From the NCBI GenBank assembly GCA_965227155.1, contig OZ245731.1, forward strand, positions 1,736,001 through 1,800,000: a stretch of 64,000 bases of DNA, written 5' to 3'. The DNA comes from UBA6059 sp965227155 (GTDB taxonomy: Bacteria; Bacteroidota; Bacteroidia; Cytophagales; Cyclobacteriaceae). Made by a program: the position numbers and the translations under genes. Numbering within the stretch: the first letter of the stretch is position 1; each line of letters opens with the position of its first letter. Positions 8,724 through 17,753 of the stretch are shown here, piece after piece. The notes under the pieces were generated by a model. The model searched no databases. It was not told the origin of the DNA and saw only the letters and a program-made list of their open reading frames with translations.

Positions 8724-9226
8724 GCAGGTTGTGGTTGTATTGCTCTTTTAAATGTGTCATGACAGGAGACAGGCCATAGACAAATAATCAGTCGAGCAGT
8801 ACATGGCAAATTCTTATGATGTAATAGGTACAAGTTATAAGATTATGGGCCGTAATCATCGGGGAGATGTCTCGATTTCGCTATGCTCCACTCGACATGA
8901 CGCAGTTCTGGAAGAGTTGGTAGGAGGTAGAATGCTCGATCCCCAGCGTCATCCCGACCGCAGGCCATAGGCCGAAGTGGAGGGATCTCCTTGGAAATGG
9001 CAGACTGCCAGTATCAAGCAGGTTTTTATTGCTGCAAGCATCGTGGAGATGTTTCGACTCGTTCGTGCCTCACATCGCTCCATCGGCCGCCATCCGCGTG
9101 TCGCCATAGCTTTAGCGGAGGCACAAGGCTTGCCGACGGCAAGGCAACATGACGCGAACGTGGAGAGGTTGTTAGAAGATGTCAAGAAAACCTATCGTCT
9201 TAGCTATTGCTGAATACCTTATTGAA
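8724..9226. repeat. Intergenic region with REP-like imperfect palindromic repeats
   Basis: This 503-bp stretch has no convincing gene. It holds several related units: a GAGATGTCTCG...CTCGACATGACG element at about 8870-8902, GTCATCCCGACCGCAGG...GTGGAGGGATCTCC at about 8949-8991, and a longer degenerate block at about 9041-9170 (GGAGATGTTTCGACTCG...CATGACGCGAACGTGGAGAGG). A perfect hairpin CTTGCCGACGGCAAG sits at about 9128-9142. Two 78-codon open frames on opposite strands across the repeats have no protein-like features. Dispersed REP-like DNA is the best reading. Confidence 0.55.
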
Positions 9227-10186
9227 TCAGCTCAAAAGCGAATAGTTGATCAGCAGTTTTCCATCAGCTTTCCATTTGATCCAGCCTTTGCCTACTTCCC
9301 GGAGGTCATCATCAAGTAGGCGTACCTGCATCCAATCCTCCTCAATCAGCAAGGGATCCAAAAATGCATAAGGCGCAGTAATTTCACTTGATTGCTCGAA
9401 AGGCCTTTCACGGATTTTCTGCACCGACTTATCGAGAGGTTCCACGCTATTGATAGACATAAGCATCTCCGGCCATGAGATAAAACGACCAGCAAGTTTG
9501 TCTACAAATCGGAACTTATGGTTTTGACGATTGACCTCCACTTTGATGAATTCCTGGCCCATGCCAATTACTTTAAACATCAATATGCCATAATCAATCT
9601 TCATGTGCTCTGGATAGAGCCAGGGTGGTGCATAGGAAGTGGTAAATCCGGTTTCTGTCCTTTGAAATACCACACTATCATTCGGAGTGTGTTCTACGAT
9701 GGATTTTTCCAGGTTTACGTTGCCATAAAAGTTAATCCTGCCTTGCTCAAAAATATTAGGCTGAAAGAAACCCAACCCCATCTTCTCTGCCTCCTGTGTA
9801 ATGTCTGCTATTGTTTTCGTAGCTGCCAGGGTCACCCTGGGTTTACGGTCTAATGCTGTTTGAAGGGCCCTCTCTTTTTCGCGCTCCAGAAACCGGATAT
9901 AGGTTAAGCCAATGAGCAACAGCAATATGGCGGCCAACAGCCAATTGACTCGAACAAGAGTCGCTATTGGAATAAACCTGACGAGGAGCAGGGAAGCAAT
10001 CAATGCAAAAAAAGCGGCCATTATCCCATAACCAACAACAATAGCTGCAGCAGCCAACATCTGCCCCTCCCCGGCACCCAGCATTCCCGCTACATAAATG
10101 CCAATGATGAATGTGACAATTGTGACCAGCAGATAAAAAACGATACGTGCTGATTTAAAGAAATCGCTAAAAGTGAAAGCGGTCAT
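9227..10186 (-). CDS. Hypothetical membrane protein with large soluble C-terminal domain
   Basis: A 319-aa protein that I cannot assign to a family. The ATG at 10186 (MTAFTFSDFF) is preferred to a TTG six codons upstream. Three membrane segments lie at about residues 13-34, 43-69 and 79-98. They are followed by a basic and acidic linker (RFLEREKERALQ) and a soluble domain of roughly 210 residues rich in beta-like strands, with no motif I can name. The gene is isolated, with repeats downstream and a toxin-antitoxin pair divergently placed upstream. Confidence 0.7.
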   Translation of the reverse strand: MTAFTFSDFFKSARIVFYLLVTIVTFIIGIYVAGMLGAGEGQMLAAAAIVVGYGIMAAFFALIASLLLVRFIPIATLVRVNWLLAAILLLLIGLTYIRFLEREKERALQTALDRKPRVTLAATKTIADITQEAEKMGLGFFQPNIFEQGRINFYGNVNLEKSIVEHTPNDSVVFQRTETGFTTSYAPPWLYPEHMKIDYGILMFKVIGMGQEFIKVEVNRQNHKFRFVDKLAGRFISWPEMLMSINSVEPLDKSVQKIRERPFEQSSEITAPYAFLDPLLIEEDWMQVRLLDDDLREVGKGWIKWKADGKLLINYSLLS

Positions 10187-10413
10187 GGTAAGACAATTAT
10201 TCAAATTTTAATTTAATGAATTAATTGAATTTCAGCATTGTATAAGTATTTAGAACCCGAAAAGATAAAGATAGAGTCAGATATTAACTTCTATAGCCTT
10301 CTCATCTGCTTCTTTTTATTAATTGGTAATAAACATGATTATTGCTTTCTAAACAGAGTTAACGCTCCTCAGTGTTGTTGACAAATCCGAGTAATAATAA
10401 TTATCTTGCTGTT

Positions 10414-10611
10414 ATGAAGACGATTACTGTTGATATTCTCAATGAAAAGGCCATCAAATTATTAGAAGACCTTGAAGGGCTCAAGCTCATTAGGTTACGG
10501 GAAAAAGATCAATCTGATAAAAATTGGCTTCAATATAAAGGTGCCATTACTAAGCAGGATATCAATGAAGTTGATAAGCAATTAACAGCGCTTAGAAAAG
10601 AATGGGATTAA
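10414..10611 (+). CDS. Antitoxin of a VapBC-type pair
   Basis: A 65-aa protein starting at the ATG at 10414 (MKTITVDILNEKAIKLL). An upstream in-frame start would add 14 unrelated residues. It has a short N-terminal strand-helix part and a charged, helical C-terminal half (QDINEVDKQLTALRKEWD), the usual arrangement of small antitoxins that bind the toxin with their C-terminus. Its last 10 bases overlap the PIN-domain toxin gene, so translation is coupled. The DNA is clearly more AT-rich than the flanking genes, which fits a mobile toxin-antitoxin module. Confidence 0.8.
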   Translation: MKTITVDILNEKAIKLLEDLEGLKLIRLREKDQSDKNWLQYKGAITKQDINEVDKQLTALRKEWD

Positions 10612-10994
10612 AATATCTATGGGATACCAATACGGTTATATATTACCTCCAAAACCATTTTACGCCCACTGCAGAAAGGTTTATTGATGAAATAATAAAA
10701 ATTTCTCCTCCAGCAATTTCAGTAATTACAGAAATTGAATTGATGTGTTGGAAGACCACCGATGAAGAGGATCTCAAAATACTTACTAATTTTATTAATG
10801 AGGTGATAATATTTGGATTGGAAAAAGATATAAAAATTGAAACTGCGAACATTAGAAAAGCTCACAATATTAAACTTCCAGACGCAATAATCGCAGCAAC
10901 TGCAAAAGTTAATCGGCTCAAATTAATTACTCGAAATATAGACGATTTTAAGAAAGTGCCCTCATTGGAAATTATTAACCCATATAATCAATAG
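10602..10994 (+). CDS. VapC-like PIN-domain ribonuclease toxin
   Basis: A 130-aa PIN-domain protein of normal VapC length. The acidic metal-binding residues are visible: D8 in LWDTN, E44 in VITEIEL, D94 in KLPDAIIAATA and D114/D115 in TRNIDDF. VapC toxins cut specific RNAs, often initiator tRNA or rRNA, unless bound by the antitoxin. The gene overlaps the antitoxin by 10 bp. All catalytic residues are present, so the toxin looks intact. The cognate RNA target cannot be read from sequence. Confidence 0.9.
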   Translation: MGLKYLWDTNTVIYYLQNHFTPTAERFIDEIIKISPPAISVITEIELMCWKTTDEEDLKILTNFINEVIIFGLEKDIKIETANIRKAHNIKLPDAIIAATAKVNRLKLITRNIDDFKKVPSLEIINPYNQ

Positions 10995-11089
10995 CGTTAA
11001 TACTGAATCTTCATTAACCATTTCAGTCAAGCCTAATGTTAGCTTCAGTATTATATAATTTAACCTTGTCTGACGTTTGAATCTGATAA

Positions 11090-11119
11090 ATCAAGGTCCG
11101 ACTATCGTCTGACCTTGAT
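11090..11119 (-). terminator. Hairpin after the acyl-CoA ligase gene, overlapping a short palindromic repeat
   Basis: ATCAAGGTC at 11090-11098 pairs with GACCTTGAT at 11111-11119, with an inner GAC/GTC pairing. It lies 15 bp past the stop of the last gene of the minus-strand operon and is followed on that strand by a short ATTTAT tract. Probably a transcription terminator. The inner 18 bp match two other dispersed palindromes. Confidence 0.5.
11096..11113. repeat. Short dispersed palindrome (copy 1)
   Basis: GTCCGACTATCGTCTGAC is the inner part of the hairpin after the acyl-CoA ligase gene. It aligns over all 18 positions with the copies at 39126 and 41768, with the last five bases (CTGAC) identical in all three. 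Confidence 0.4.
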
Positions 11120-11134
11120 GGATTCAGCCTGACA

Positions 11135-12640
11135 TCACACTTCCCCCAACCTTTTGCGATCAATTTTACCGCTATCAGTTTTGGGAATTTCTGTTACAAA
11201 CTGAATATGCTTCGGCACCTTAAACTTTGCCAATTTGCCTCTACAAAAATCCAGAATATCCTCTGCGCTTAGGCCTGACACTTTTTTCACAATGAGGGCT
11301 TTGCCTACTTCTCCCCATTTCTCATCAGCTACGCCAACTACGGCCACTTCCTGAATGCCCGGGTGGGTTTGTAAAAACTTTTCCACCTCCGCAGGATACA
11401 CATTTTCACCGCCAGAGATAAACATGTTTTTGATCCTATCTTTCACGTACAGATAGCCTTCTGCGTCGCGAATGAGCACATCCCCTGTTTTAAACCAACC
11501 TTTTTCAATAGACTTTTCGGTGGCCTCTGCATTATTCCAATAACCGGGCGTTACCATGGGTCCTTTCAGCCATAGCTCCCCTTCTTCTTCCGGAGCTGCT
11601 TCCCCACCCGATTCAGTAACGAGCCTGGTCTCCACATAAAAATTGGGCTTGCCGATACTACCAATTTTGCGCAATGCATCATCATGGTGTAAGGAGGTCA
11701 CATTAGGACCTACTTCTGTAAGTCCGTAACCCTGCCGTATAGGCACCCCCTTTTGCTGCCACTGCTCTATCAGTGGGATTGGCATAGCTTCACCACCTAC
11801 GATAAAATACCGCAATGCATTAAGGCTTACCTGGTCAAAAGCCCGATCATCGGCCATCATCTTCAGCATGGTAGGCACACCCATAAACAATGTAGCCTCT
11901 TCATCTTCCAACAGGTGAAGCACCCTGTCGGCTTCAAATTTTCTTAGCAATGTGAAGGAAGCACCATGGTGCAAAAACGGACTCAGCAGCACATTCCAGC
12001 CACCGGTATGAAAGGGCGGCATACAAACCAGCGTGTGATCAGAAGCCGTAATATCCAAACGCAACTGCGTATTGATGCTGTTCCAAAAAGCCATTGCATG
12101 GGTGTAGATGGCCCCCTTGGGAAAGCCGGTAGTTCCACTGGTATACAGGATGAACAAAGGATCATCGGCAGAAACCGTAGCCTGGTTTTCCTGAGATCGG
12201 TCGAGCTTTTTACCCTCAAACGAACCGAGGAGTGCATTGAGCTCTACCATGCCCATACGACCTCCTATCTTTTCCATGCAAGGTTGCCCTTCCAGCAGCG
12301 GCTGGTATTTTTCCTCGACAATCAAAAATGATGCGCCGGCATTGTTCAGAATATAATCTAATTCACGACCAGACAAGCGATAATTCAGCGGTACCAGAAT
12401 AAACCCCAGCTTCATGGCTGCAGCAAACAACACGATATAATCCGGGGTATACTCAGCCAATACCGCGATCCTATCACCTTTTTCAATGCCCAACTGGTGA
12501 CTAAAATGATCAGCCAAAAGCTGAGATAGTTGATTGAGCTGACCGTAGGTGTAAGACTCATCTGTATCAGCATCCCGTACGGCTATTTTGATCGGTGAAT
12601 ATTCAGCCCAACGCGCTATCCAGTCAATTCTATAATCCAT
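11135..12640 (-). CDS. AMP-dependent acyl-CoA synthetase/ligase
   Basis: A 501-aa adenylate-forming enzyme. The P-loop-like motif LYTSGTTGFPKGA is near residue 170. The later motifs YGLTEVGPN, GWFKTGD and the C-terminal lysine in PKTDSGKIDR are also present. It would activate a carboxylic acid to its acyl-AMP and then to acyl-CoA in the cytosol. The ATG at 12640 is chosen because longer readings run into the KAS III gene, which ends 10 bp upstream. It is the last gene of the nine-gene operon that begins at 22631. The acid could be the product released by the two exported hydrolases and imported by the symporter. That link is inference. Confidence 0.92.
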   Translation of the reverse strand: MDYRIDWIARWAEYSPIKIAVRDADTDESYTYGQLNQLSQLLADHFSHQLGIEKGDRIAVLAEYTPDYIVLFAAAMKLGFILVPLNYRLSGRELDYILNNAGASFLIVEEKYQPLLEGQPCMEKIGGRMGMVELNALLGSFEGKKLDRSQENQATVSADDPLFILYTSGTTGFPKGAIYTHAMAFWNSINTQLRLDITASDHTLVCMPPFHTGGWNVLLSPFLHHGASFTLLRKFEADRVLHLLEDEEATLFMGVPTMLKMMADDRAFDQVSLNALRYFIVGGEAMPIPLIEQWQQKGVPIRQGYGLTEVGPNVTSLHHDDALRKIGSIGKPNFYVETRLVTESGGEAAPEEEGELWLKGPMVTPGYWNNAEATEKSIEKGWFKTGDVLIRDAEGYLYVKDRIKNMFISGGENVYPAEVEKFLQTHPGIQEVAVVGVADEKWGEVGKALIVKKVSGLSAEDILDFCRGKLAKFKVPKHIQFVTEIPKTDSGKIDRKRLGEV

Positions 12641-12650
12641 ACCGATTGTT

Positions 12651-13640
12651 TTAATATCTAAATGCGGCAGAAGCAAAAGCCAATCCACCACCCGATCCAA
12701 TGAAAAATATCAAGTCGCCACGATTGAGTTTTCCTTGCTGGCGCGCCTCTTCAAATGCCATAGGAATACAAGCAGAGCCCGTGTAGCCATATTGGTGCAT
12801 GACAGTGTGCGCTCTTTCTCTCGGCAGCCCCAGTATATCCATGGTTGCCCAAATGCTGTTGATGTTGATCTGGGTGATGAAAAATTGACTTACGTTTTCC
12901 AGAGGCTCACCAATCCTATCCGCCAGCTTGCGAGCCATATCTGACCAGGTCTCAGGGTTCAATTCAGGTGGAAATTTTTTAACGAACTTCAGTTGATGAT
13001 CTTTATTGGCCAATGTCTGGTCATTGACTGGCATAAAGGTGCCTCCTCCATAAATGCCCATCCAATCGCAGTATTGACCCTGGGTACGCAGCTCACTCGC
13101 CAGAAAACCCCTTTCGCTATCCTGACTAGCCTCTAATATCACCGCGCCGGCACCATCGGCAAAGAGGGTAACTGTCTTTTTATCTGTCATATTGAGGTGC
13201 TTGCTCATAGCATAGGCCCCAATAACCATCACATGATTGTACTGTGCATCAGCAGCAATGTATTTGCTGCCGGAATCCAGCGCTGTGACAAATCCGGCAC
13301 AGGCAGTATTCATATCGAATGTGCCGGCATTGATCATGCCGGTTATATGCTGCACCTTAGAGGCTGTACTCGGTGAAATGTATTCCGGTGTATCTGTAGC
13401 GATAATCAACAGGTCGATATCTTTAGGTGCTAAACCTGCCTCCTTTAATACTTGCTCGGCTGCCTGTACACACAAATCAGCTGTTGATTCTTCAGGACTA
13501 CACCAGCGGCGATTAAAGATGTGTACATTTTCTTCCAGCCACTCCGACACATTTTCGCCCAGCGACTCATCAAAATAGCTATTGGGCACCACACGGGGCG
13601 GGGCATACATGGACGATGCTTTTATGACTGCCTTTCTCAT
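12651..13640 (-). CDS. KAS III (FabH-like) thiolase-fold protein with altered catalytic residues
   Basis: A 329-aa protein of normal FabH length. The nucleophile C114 is kept in NTACAGF, and the C-terminal GSGGGLAFASAAFRY matches FabH's glycine-rich end. By-eye alignment with FabH puts Q257 (FFITQININ) at the catalytic His of the PHQAN motif, and Y286 (QYGYTGSA) at the Asn of GNTS. The His-Asn pair that drives decarboxylative condensation is therefore missing. The protein may act as an acyl transferase, a non-decarboxylating condensing enzyme or a thioesterase-like variant. It lies between SDR and acyl-CoA ligase genes in the same operon, 1 bp after the SDR stop. Confidence 0.85.
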   Translation of the reverse strand: MRKAVIKASSMYAPPRVVPNSYFDESLGENVSEWLEENVHIFNRRWCSPEESTADLCVQAAEQVLKEAGLAPKDIDLLIIATDTPEYISPSTASKVQHITGMINAGTFDMNTACAGFVTALDSGSKYIAADAQYNHVMVIGAYAMSKHLNMTDKKTVTLFADGAGAVILEASQDSERGFLASELRTQGQYCDWMGIYGGGTFMPVNDQTLANKDHQLKFVKKFPPELNPETWSDMARKLADRIGEPLENVSQFFITQININSIWATMDILGLPRERAHTVMHQYGYTGSACIPMAFEEARQQGKLNRGDLIFFIGSGGGLAFASAAFRY

Positions 13641-13641
13641 A

Positions 13642-14370
13642 TCAAATAGTCATTCCCCCATCTACACTTAAAGTGGCTCCATTTACATAGGATGCCTCGT
13701 CTGATGCCAGGTATAAATAAGCATTGGCAATATCTGCCGGCTCTCCCAATCGCGGTACAGGCACCTTCTCTTTCATCATGTCAATGACCTTCTCCGGCAT
13801 GGCCATCACCATATCCGTAGCTATGAAACCGGGTGCCACAGCATTCACTGTTATGCCTTTGCGCCCAAGTTCACGTGCCCATACTTTGGTCATGCCAATT
13901 ACACCTGCCTTGGCTGCCACATAATTGGTTTGGCCAAAGTTGCCATATAAGCCTACAACTGATGAAGTGTTGATAATTCTTCCATAGCCAGCATTGACCA
14001 TATGCTCCTGCACATGCTTGGTACAATTGAAAACTCCGGTAAGGTTTACGTCTATCACCTGTTGCCACTGCTCAGGTGTCATTTTCTTCAATGTAGCGTC
14101 CCTGGTAATACCCGCATTGTTGACCAATATGTCAATTTTTTTAAACTCTTCTATCACCTCCTCAACGGCCTTACCTACTGCCTCGTAATCTGCAGTATTC
14201 ACGGACATGAATTTGCCGCCGAGTGATTCAGCTACTTTTGCTCCATCAGGATTGAGGTCCCAAATAATAACCCTGGCGCCCTCTTCGGCAAATCGCACGG
14301 CAGCTGCTTTGCCTATTCCATTGGCTCCACCTGTAATGATGGCTATCTTGTTTTCCAGTCTATTGCTCAT
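13642..14370 (-). CDS. Short-chain dehydrogenase/reductase, FabG/PhaB-like
   Basis: A 242-aa classical SDR. The cofactor motif TGGANGIG is near residue 14, with NNAG near 89. The catalytic set is N-S-Y-K, with S in NTSSVVG and Y..K in TNYVAAKAG. The C-terminal SVDGGMTI is typical of FabG and acetoacetyl-CoA reductases. It should interconvert a 3-oxoacyl and a 3-hydroxyacyl thioester with NAD(P)H. The gene is embedded in the operon between an exported hydrolase and the KAS III gene. At 242 residues it is a classical SDR and not the longer extended SDR (OleD) of olefin clusters. Confidence 0.92.
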   Translation of the reverse strand: MSNRLENKIAIITGGANGIGKAAAVRFAEEGARVIIWDLNPDGAKVAESLGGKFMSVNTADYEAVGKAVEEVIEEFKKIDILVNNAGITRDATLKKMTPEQWQQVIDVNLTGVFNCTKHVQEHMVNAGYGRIINTSSVVGLYGNFGQTNYVAAKAGVIGMTKVWARELGRKGITVNAVAPGFIATDMVMAMPEKVIDMMKEKVPVPRLGEPADIANAYLYLASDEASYVNGATLSVDGGMTI

Positions 14371-14388
14371 CGTATTTTTAGATTTTGA

Positions 14389-15327
14389 TTACTGTTTTAA
14401 GAATTTTGAAATTGATTCATTGATCTCAGCGGGCTTTTCAAACTGCGCGAAATGACCACAATTGGGTATCATCACCAGATCACTATTGGGGAGCTGTGCA
14501 TTTCCCTTTTCTGCTACCTCTCTGGTAAAGCCAGGATTGAGAAATCTATTAGGTATGAGATTATCATTTTCCCCAAAAATCACCAATGTAGGTTGCTTTA
14601 TATCTGGTAGAAACTCAAAAACCGGCTGATCTACCATTCCCTTTACAGAGTATTCTATGGCATGGCAGTACCAGTCAAAATCGCTGGCCGTACGCATAGC
14701 AAGCCTATCCGTGATCATAAATTCAGCCTCTTCGGGCATGTCATAAAAATTGTAAGCCAGGTTGCTCTGAATAGCATCAGCAGGGGTCAATTTTACCAGC
14801 CTGGCAGTAAAAACATCCCTAAACCACTGCTTCTGACCCTCATGAAAAGTTTCAAAGCCAGCAGGGGAAACCAACACCAGGTTTTTAACTTTTTCTGAAT
14901 GATACAAGGCCATGGTCATGGCGATTTGCCCACCCATGGAATGCCCAACTATCGTCGCTTCATTGATCGATAGCTTCTGCATAAAATTTGCGACCACATT
15001 AGCGAAAAATTCCATGTCGTATGGATAATCTGCTTTATCCGATTTACCATAACCCGGCAGATCTAAAGCAATACACCTGTACTGTTGTTTTAAACCTTCA
15101 ATGTTTCTTTTCCAGGCCGGCAGGTAGCTGCCCAGGCCATGTATAAAAATCAGCGTTTCAGTCCCCTGCCCCTCGTCTACATAGGCTACCTCAATATCAT
15201 TGAGCACCATTTGTTTCTTTACTGCGTATGGGTAGCTGAGCTGATCCATGCTGGTCACCGGAGAGGTGGATGGATAAGGCGTACAAGCCGCCAGCATGAG
15301 TATGAGTATTGGAATAAACTTTTGCAT
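14389..15327 (-). CDS. Alpha/beta hydrolase lipoprotein (paralogue 1)
   Basis: A 312-aa protein beginning with a lipoprotein signal (LMLAAC, lipid Cys 15). The catalytic triad is visible: S130 in VGHSMGGQ, the acid in FGENDNLIP, and His in IPNCGHFAQFEKP. HGLGSY forms the oxyanion region. The ATG at 15327 overlaps the stop of the upstream gene (TGATG). It is anchored outside the cytoplasm and would cleave an ester or similar bond there. It is a close paralogue of the hydrolase at 20218-21135 in the same operon; both share the FIHGLG/MVHGLG, ALDLPGYG and AGFETF segments. Confidence 0.9.
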   Translation of the reverse strand: MQKFIPILILMLAACTPYPSTSPVTSMDQLSYPYAVKKQMVLNDIEVAYVDEGQGTETLIFIHGLGSYLPAWKRNIEGLKQQYRCIALDLPGYGKSDKADYPYDMEFFANVVANFMQKLSINEATIVGHSMGGQIAMTMALYHSEKVKNLVLVSPAGFETFHEGQKQWFRDVFTARLVKLTPADAIQSNLAYNFYDMPEEAEFMITDRLAMRTASDFDWYCHAIEYSVKGMVDQPVFEFLPDIKQPTLVIFGENDNLIPNRFLNPGFTREVAEKGNAQLPNSDLVMIPNCGHFAQFEKPAEINESISKFLKQ

Positions 15328-16895
15328 CAGAACATCAACCATTTAAATACCATAAAAACTGTCCAGGGATCTGTAGGGCGCTCTGTAATGGCATCTGCCC
15401 TAACGGCATCACTATCATAAAAATCACCGAGAGACAAATAAGCTCCATGGAGCTCCAGGTTCATAAAAGGACCGAAGGCATAAGAAATGTTTCCATTGAA
15501 CTCCGTACCTATATTTTTGCCTCCACCGAAGGGTGCAAACCCAGACTGTGCATACGCCATACCCACTTTGGCATTGAGTTTATGGGGAATAAATGCCTTA
15601 TGCAAATTCACGGTACCTCCGATCAGACCATAGCCCATATTGGATAAATCTGTAATGGCAGCATTGAACCTGTTTACCACATTGCCATGAGGAAAGAGTA
15701 TATAGGCCCCGCTACTTATAAATACAGCTGCCGGTGTTCCCCAGGTATTGCCCGTCATCACGCCGGAATATTTTTCATCTGCAATGCCATTTTCATCACC
15801 GGTACTGTAAATCATATCTACCGATACAATGTCTTTGTCTGTCTGTCCGTAGCGATAGGCAGCCCTAAGGTTGGCTCCCAGGCCGCTAATGTTAACAGCC
15901 TTTTCGTATTCACCTGCCGCTGCGGTTTCTTCCCTCACCGTACCAAAGTTGTAATTGGCAAAGCCGGATATGGTCCACTGGTTGAGCATAATATCTTCAT
16001 TGAAATGAAAGAAAGTACCCATCCAACCCACATCAGCCTGGTATTTTCCCAGTCCACGAAAGCGGAATACACCGTTGTAATCACTCAATGTACTATTGAG
16101 GCCTTGCCCGAGAATGGATGGCCCGCCCTCACCATTGGCACGGTCATACACATAGTTGAGGCTTACACCTACATTCCATTCGGGTGTAAGGTGCCTGCTG
16201 TAGCTGGTTTCATAAAGGATCACATCATCCTTTTCCTGAATGTTGTTTTCGTATAGCTGATAGAACCCTGTTTTGAGTCGGGCAAAATCCCAGTCTTTTC
16301 GCACAGTTACACCTACACCATCGGTACCCCAGTAAGCCAGCCGGTAGCCTGTATTTGTCATTTTATCAAAAAATGTACGGTAAGGATTGTATGGTGTATC
16401 AAAAAGTCTTTGCAATCCGAGATTAATGGCCCATCGCCGGCCTGGCAAAAATTCTAACTCAACATTTTGGGTTTGGATATTGACCTGGTCAGAAGAAATA
16501 GCGGAACCAAAATTACCACCGGTCCCATAGGCTACATCACCCCAGGTCCAGTCAATTTCAAAAGAGGCCCGCAGTATGACCCGGCTGTTGAAAAGCTTGG
16601 GTTGGTAGATGAAGAAGGGCAGAAATCTCTGCTCAAAATACATGGTACTGAGTGAATCGGAACTATTTGTTGTATTTTGACCAAACAGTCTACCGATGAT
16701 TTGGCCTTTCAGAAAGTCATTGGTAGGATAATAATTGCTAGTGACCGCCTGGTTAAAGAAAAAAGCCAGAAACTGAAATTCCCGGTCTGCTTTTTCCGGT
16801 ACGGGCCGATCAAAGTAAGCAACAGTTTGCTGCTCCTGCGCTTTTATCGACATGCATAAGCCTACAAGGATCAATGTTGCTAAAAAATGCTTCAT
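15327..16895 (-). CDS. Outer-membrane beta-barrel protein, porin-like
   Basis: A 522-aa exported protein. The ATG at 16895 (MKHFLATLILVGL) starts a clear signal peptide ending near SIKAQ. The mature part is made of alternating amphipathic strands with aromatic girdles and ends in VFMVFKWLMF, with the terminal Phe typical of outer-membrane barrels. I do not recognise a named porin family. It sits between a lipoprotein and a lipoprotein hydrolase in the operon, so it may let the substrate or hydrolysis product cross the outer membrane. Confidence 0.75.
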   Translation of the reverse strand: MKHFLATLILVGLCMSIKAQEQQTVAYFDRPVPEKADREFQFLAFFFNQAVTSNYYPTNDFLKGQIIGRLFGQNTTNSSDSLSTMYFEQRFLPFFIYQPKLFNSRVILRASFEIDWTWGDVAYGTGGNFGSAISSDQVNIQTQNVELEFLPGRRWAINLGLQRLFDTPYNPYRTFFDKMTNTGYRLAYWGTDGVGVTVRKDWDFARLKTGFYQLYENNIQEKDDVILYETSYSRHLTPEWNVGVSLNYVYDRANGEGGPSILGQGLNSTLSDYNGVFRFRGLGKYQADVGWMGTFFHFNEDIMLNQWTISGFANYNFGTVREETAAAGEYEKAVNISGLGANLRAAYRYGQTDKDIVSVDMIYSTGDENGIADEKYSGVMTGNTWGTPAAVFISSGAYILFPHGNVVNRFNAAITDLSNMGYGLIGGTVNLHKAFIPHKLNAKVGMAYAQSGFAPFGGGKNIGTEFNGNISYAFGPFMNLELHGAYLSLGDFYDSDAVRADAITERPTDPWTVFMVFKWLMF

Positions 16896-16962
16896 TTCGG
16901 GTTGATTTAAATGGAAAAAGCCCGCCACAGCGTAATGCTGCAACGGACCTTAGCACAAAACA

Positions 16963-17736
16963 TTAATACGCTCTTCTTTTGTACACCTGAACGTTGGCAT
17001 CACCTAAAACGCCACCGCTGGTACTTCCAAAACCTCCTGCCGGATCAGCTGGAATAGCACCGATATCGGGGCTGGTTTGCGCAATCTCGTATCGCATTTC
17101 ATCAGGATTGGCAGATACATTGATGTCAAATATACCCTCGCTGGTCAAAGCTGCAGGTGTAGTTTGGTCTACCACTATTTCCCAGATGCTACCTACTGAT
17201 GACAGATTTTGGGTGTAGGTACCAGTAAGTGTAAGCGGTTGTGTAGAACCACCGGCATACTGACTTACGCTGTACGTTTGATTGGCATCAAAAACAGCCA
17301 CAATAGAATCTACTGCAAATAGGTTAACCAACAATGGCGCAACATCAGCTCCTGCCGATACCCACGTACCTACGATTCCATTTACTTGAGTAAACTCAGC
17401 ATAGTTGATGGTTACTACTTCCGGAGTAGCATCAGTAAGATTTACAGATACAAGATCCTGATCAGAAACATAGCGATTATCATTTGCTTCTGCCGCGGTT
17501 ACATTAAAGGTATACGCACCCAATGCAAGCCCCGTAAGTTGCGTAGTTCCTGTAATCGTTTCACTAAAACCGCCTGGGCCAGTCACGGTAATTTCTGCTG
17601 TACCCCCGGCCGGTAAACCTGTTACGGTTACGTCAACTGTACCGGTTACTTCCGGATCTTCATCATCGCCGCATGAGGCGAAAATCATCAGGCCCAAAAC
17701 AGAGAGCCCCATTAATAATGCATTTAACTTTTTCAT
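16963..17736 (-). CDS. Surface lipoprotein with Ig-like N-terminal domain, unknown function
   Basis: A 257-aa lipoprotein (lipid Cys 22 in FASCGDDED; the acidic residues after the Cys suggest surface export in Bacteroidota). Residues about 33-110 are Gly/Thr-rich and look like an Ig- or carboxypeptidase-regulatory-like beta sandwich. The remainder (GTWVSAGADVAPLLV, FDANQTYSVSQY, GTYTQN) resembles a lipocalin-like sandwich. It follows the TonB receptor by 17 bp, a SusD-like position, though it is not SusD. It probably helps the receptor bind its ligand; this is inferred from position. Confidence 0.7.
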   Translation of the reverse strand: MKKLNALLMGLSVLGLMIFASCGDDEDPEVTGTVDVTVTGLPAGGTAEITVTGPGGFSETITGTTQLTGLALGAYTFNVTAAEANDNRYVSDQDLVSVNLTDATPEVVTINYAEFTQVNGIVGTWVSAGADVAPLLVNLFAVDSIVAVFDANQTYSVSQYAGGSTQPLTLTGTYTQNLSSVGSIWEIVVDQTTPAALTSEGIFDINVSANPDEMRYEIAQTSPDIGAIPADPAGGFGSTSGGVLGDANVQVYKRRAY

Positions 17737-17753
17737 TGTGCTAATTATTTATT

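Noticed and set aside
8949..9213. Two 78-codon open frames on opposite strands
   Set aside because: They run through REP-like repeats, have low-complexity Arg/Ala/Ser-rich translations and no start context or neighbours.
11135..15327. OleABCD-like olefin/beta-lactone cluster (hydrolase, SDR, KAS III, AMP ligase)
   Set aside because: Protein types match, but the SDR is a 242-aa classical enzyme and not the extended OleD, the hydrolase is a lipoprotein outside the cytoplasm, and the KAS III lacks the OleA His and Asn.
15687..16256. 189-codon plus-strand frame inside the barrel-protein gene
   Set aside because: It is the antisense shadow of the porin-like gene, whose signal peptide and barrel pattern are clear.
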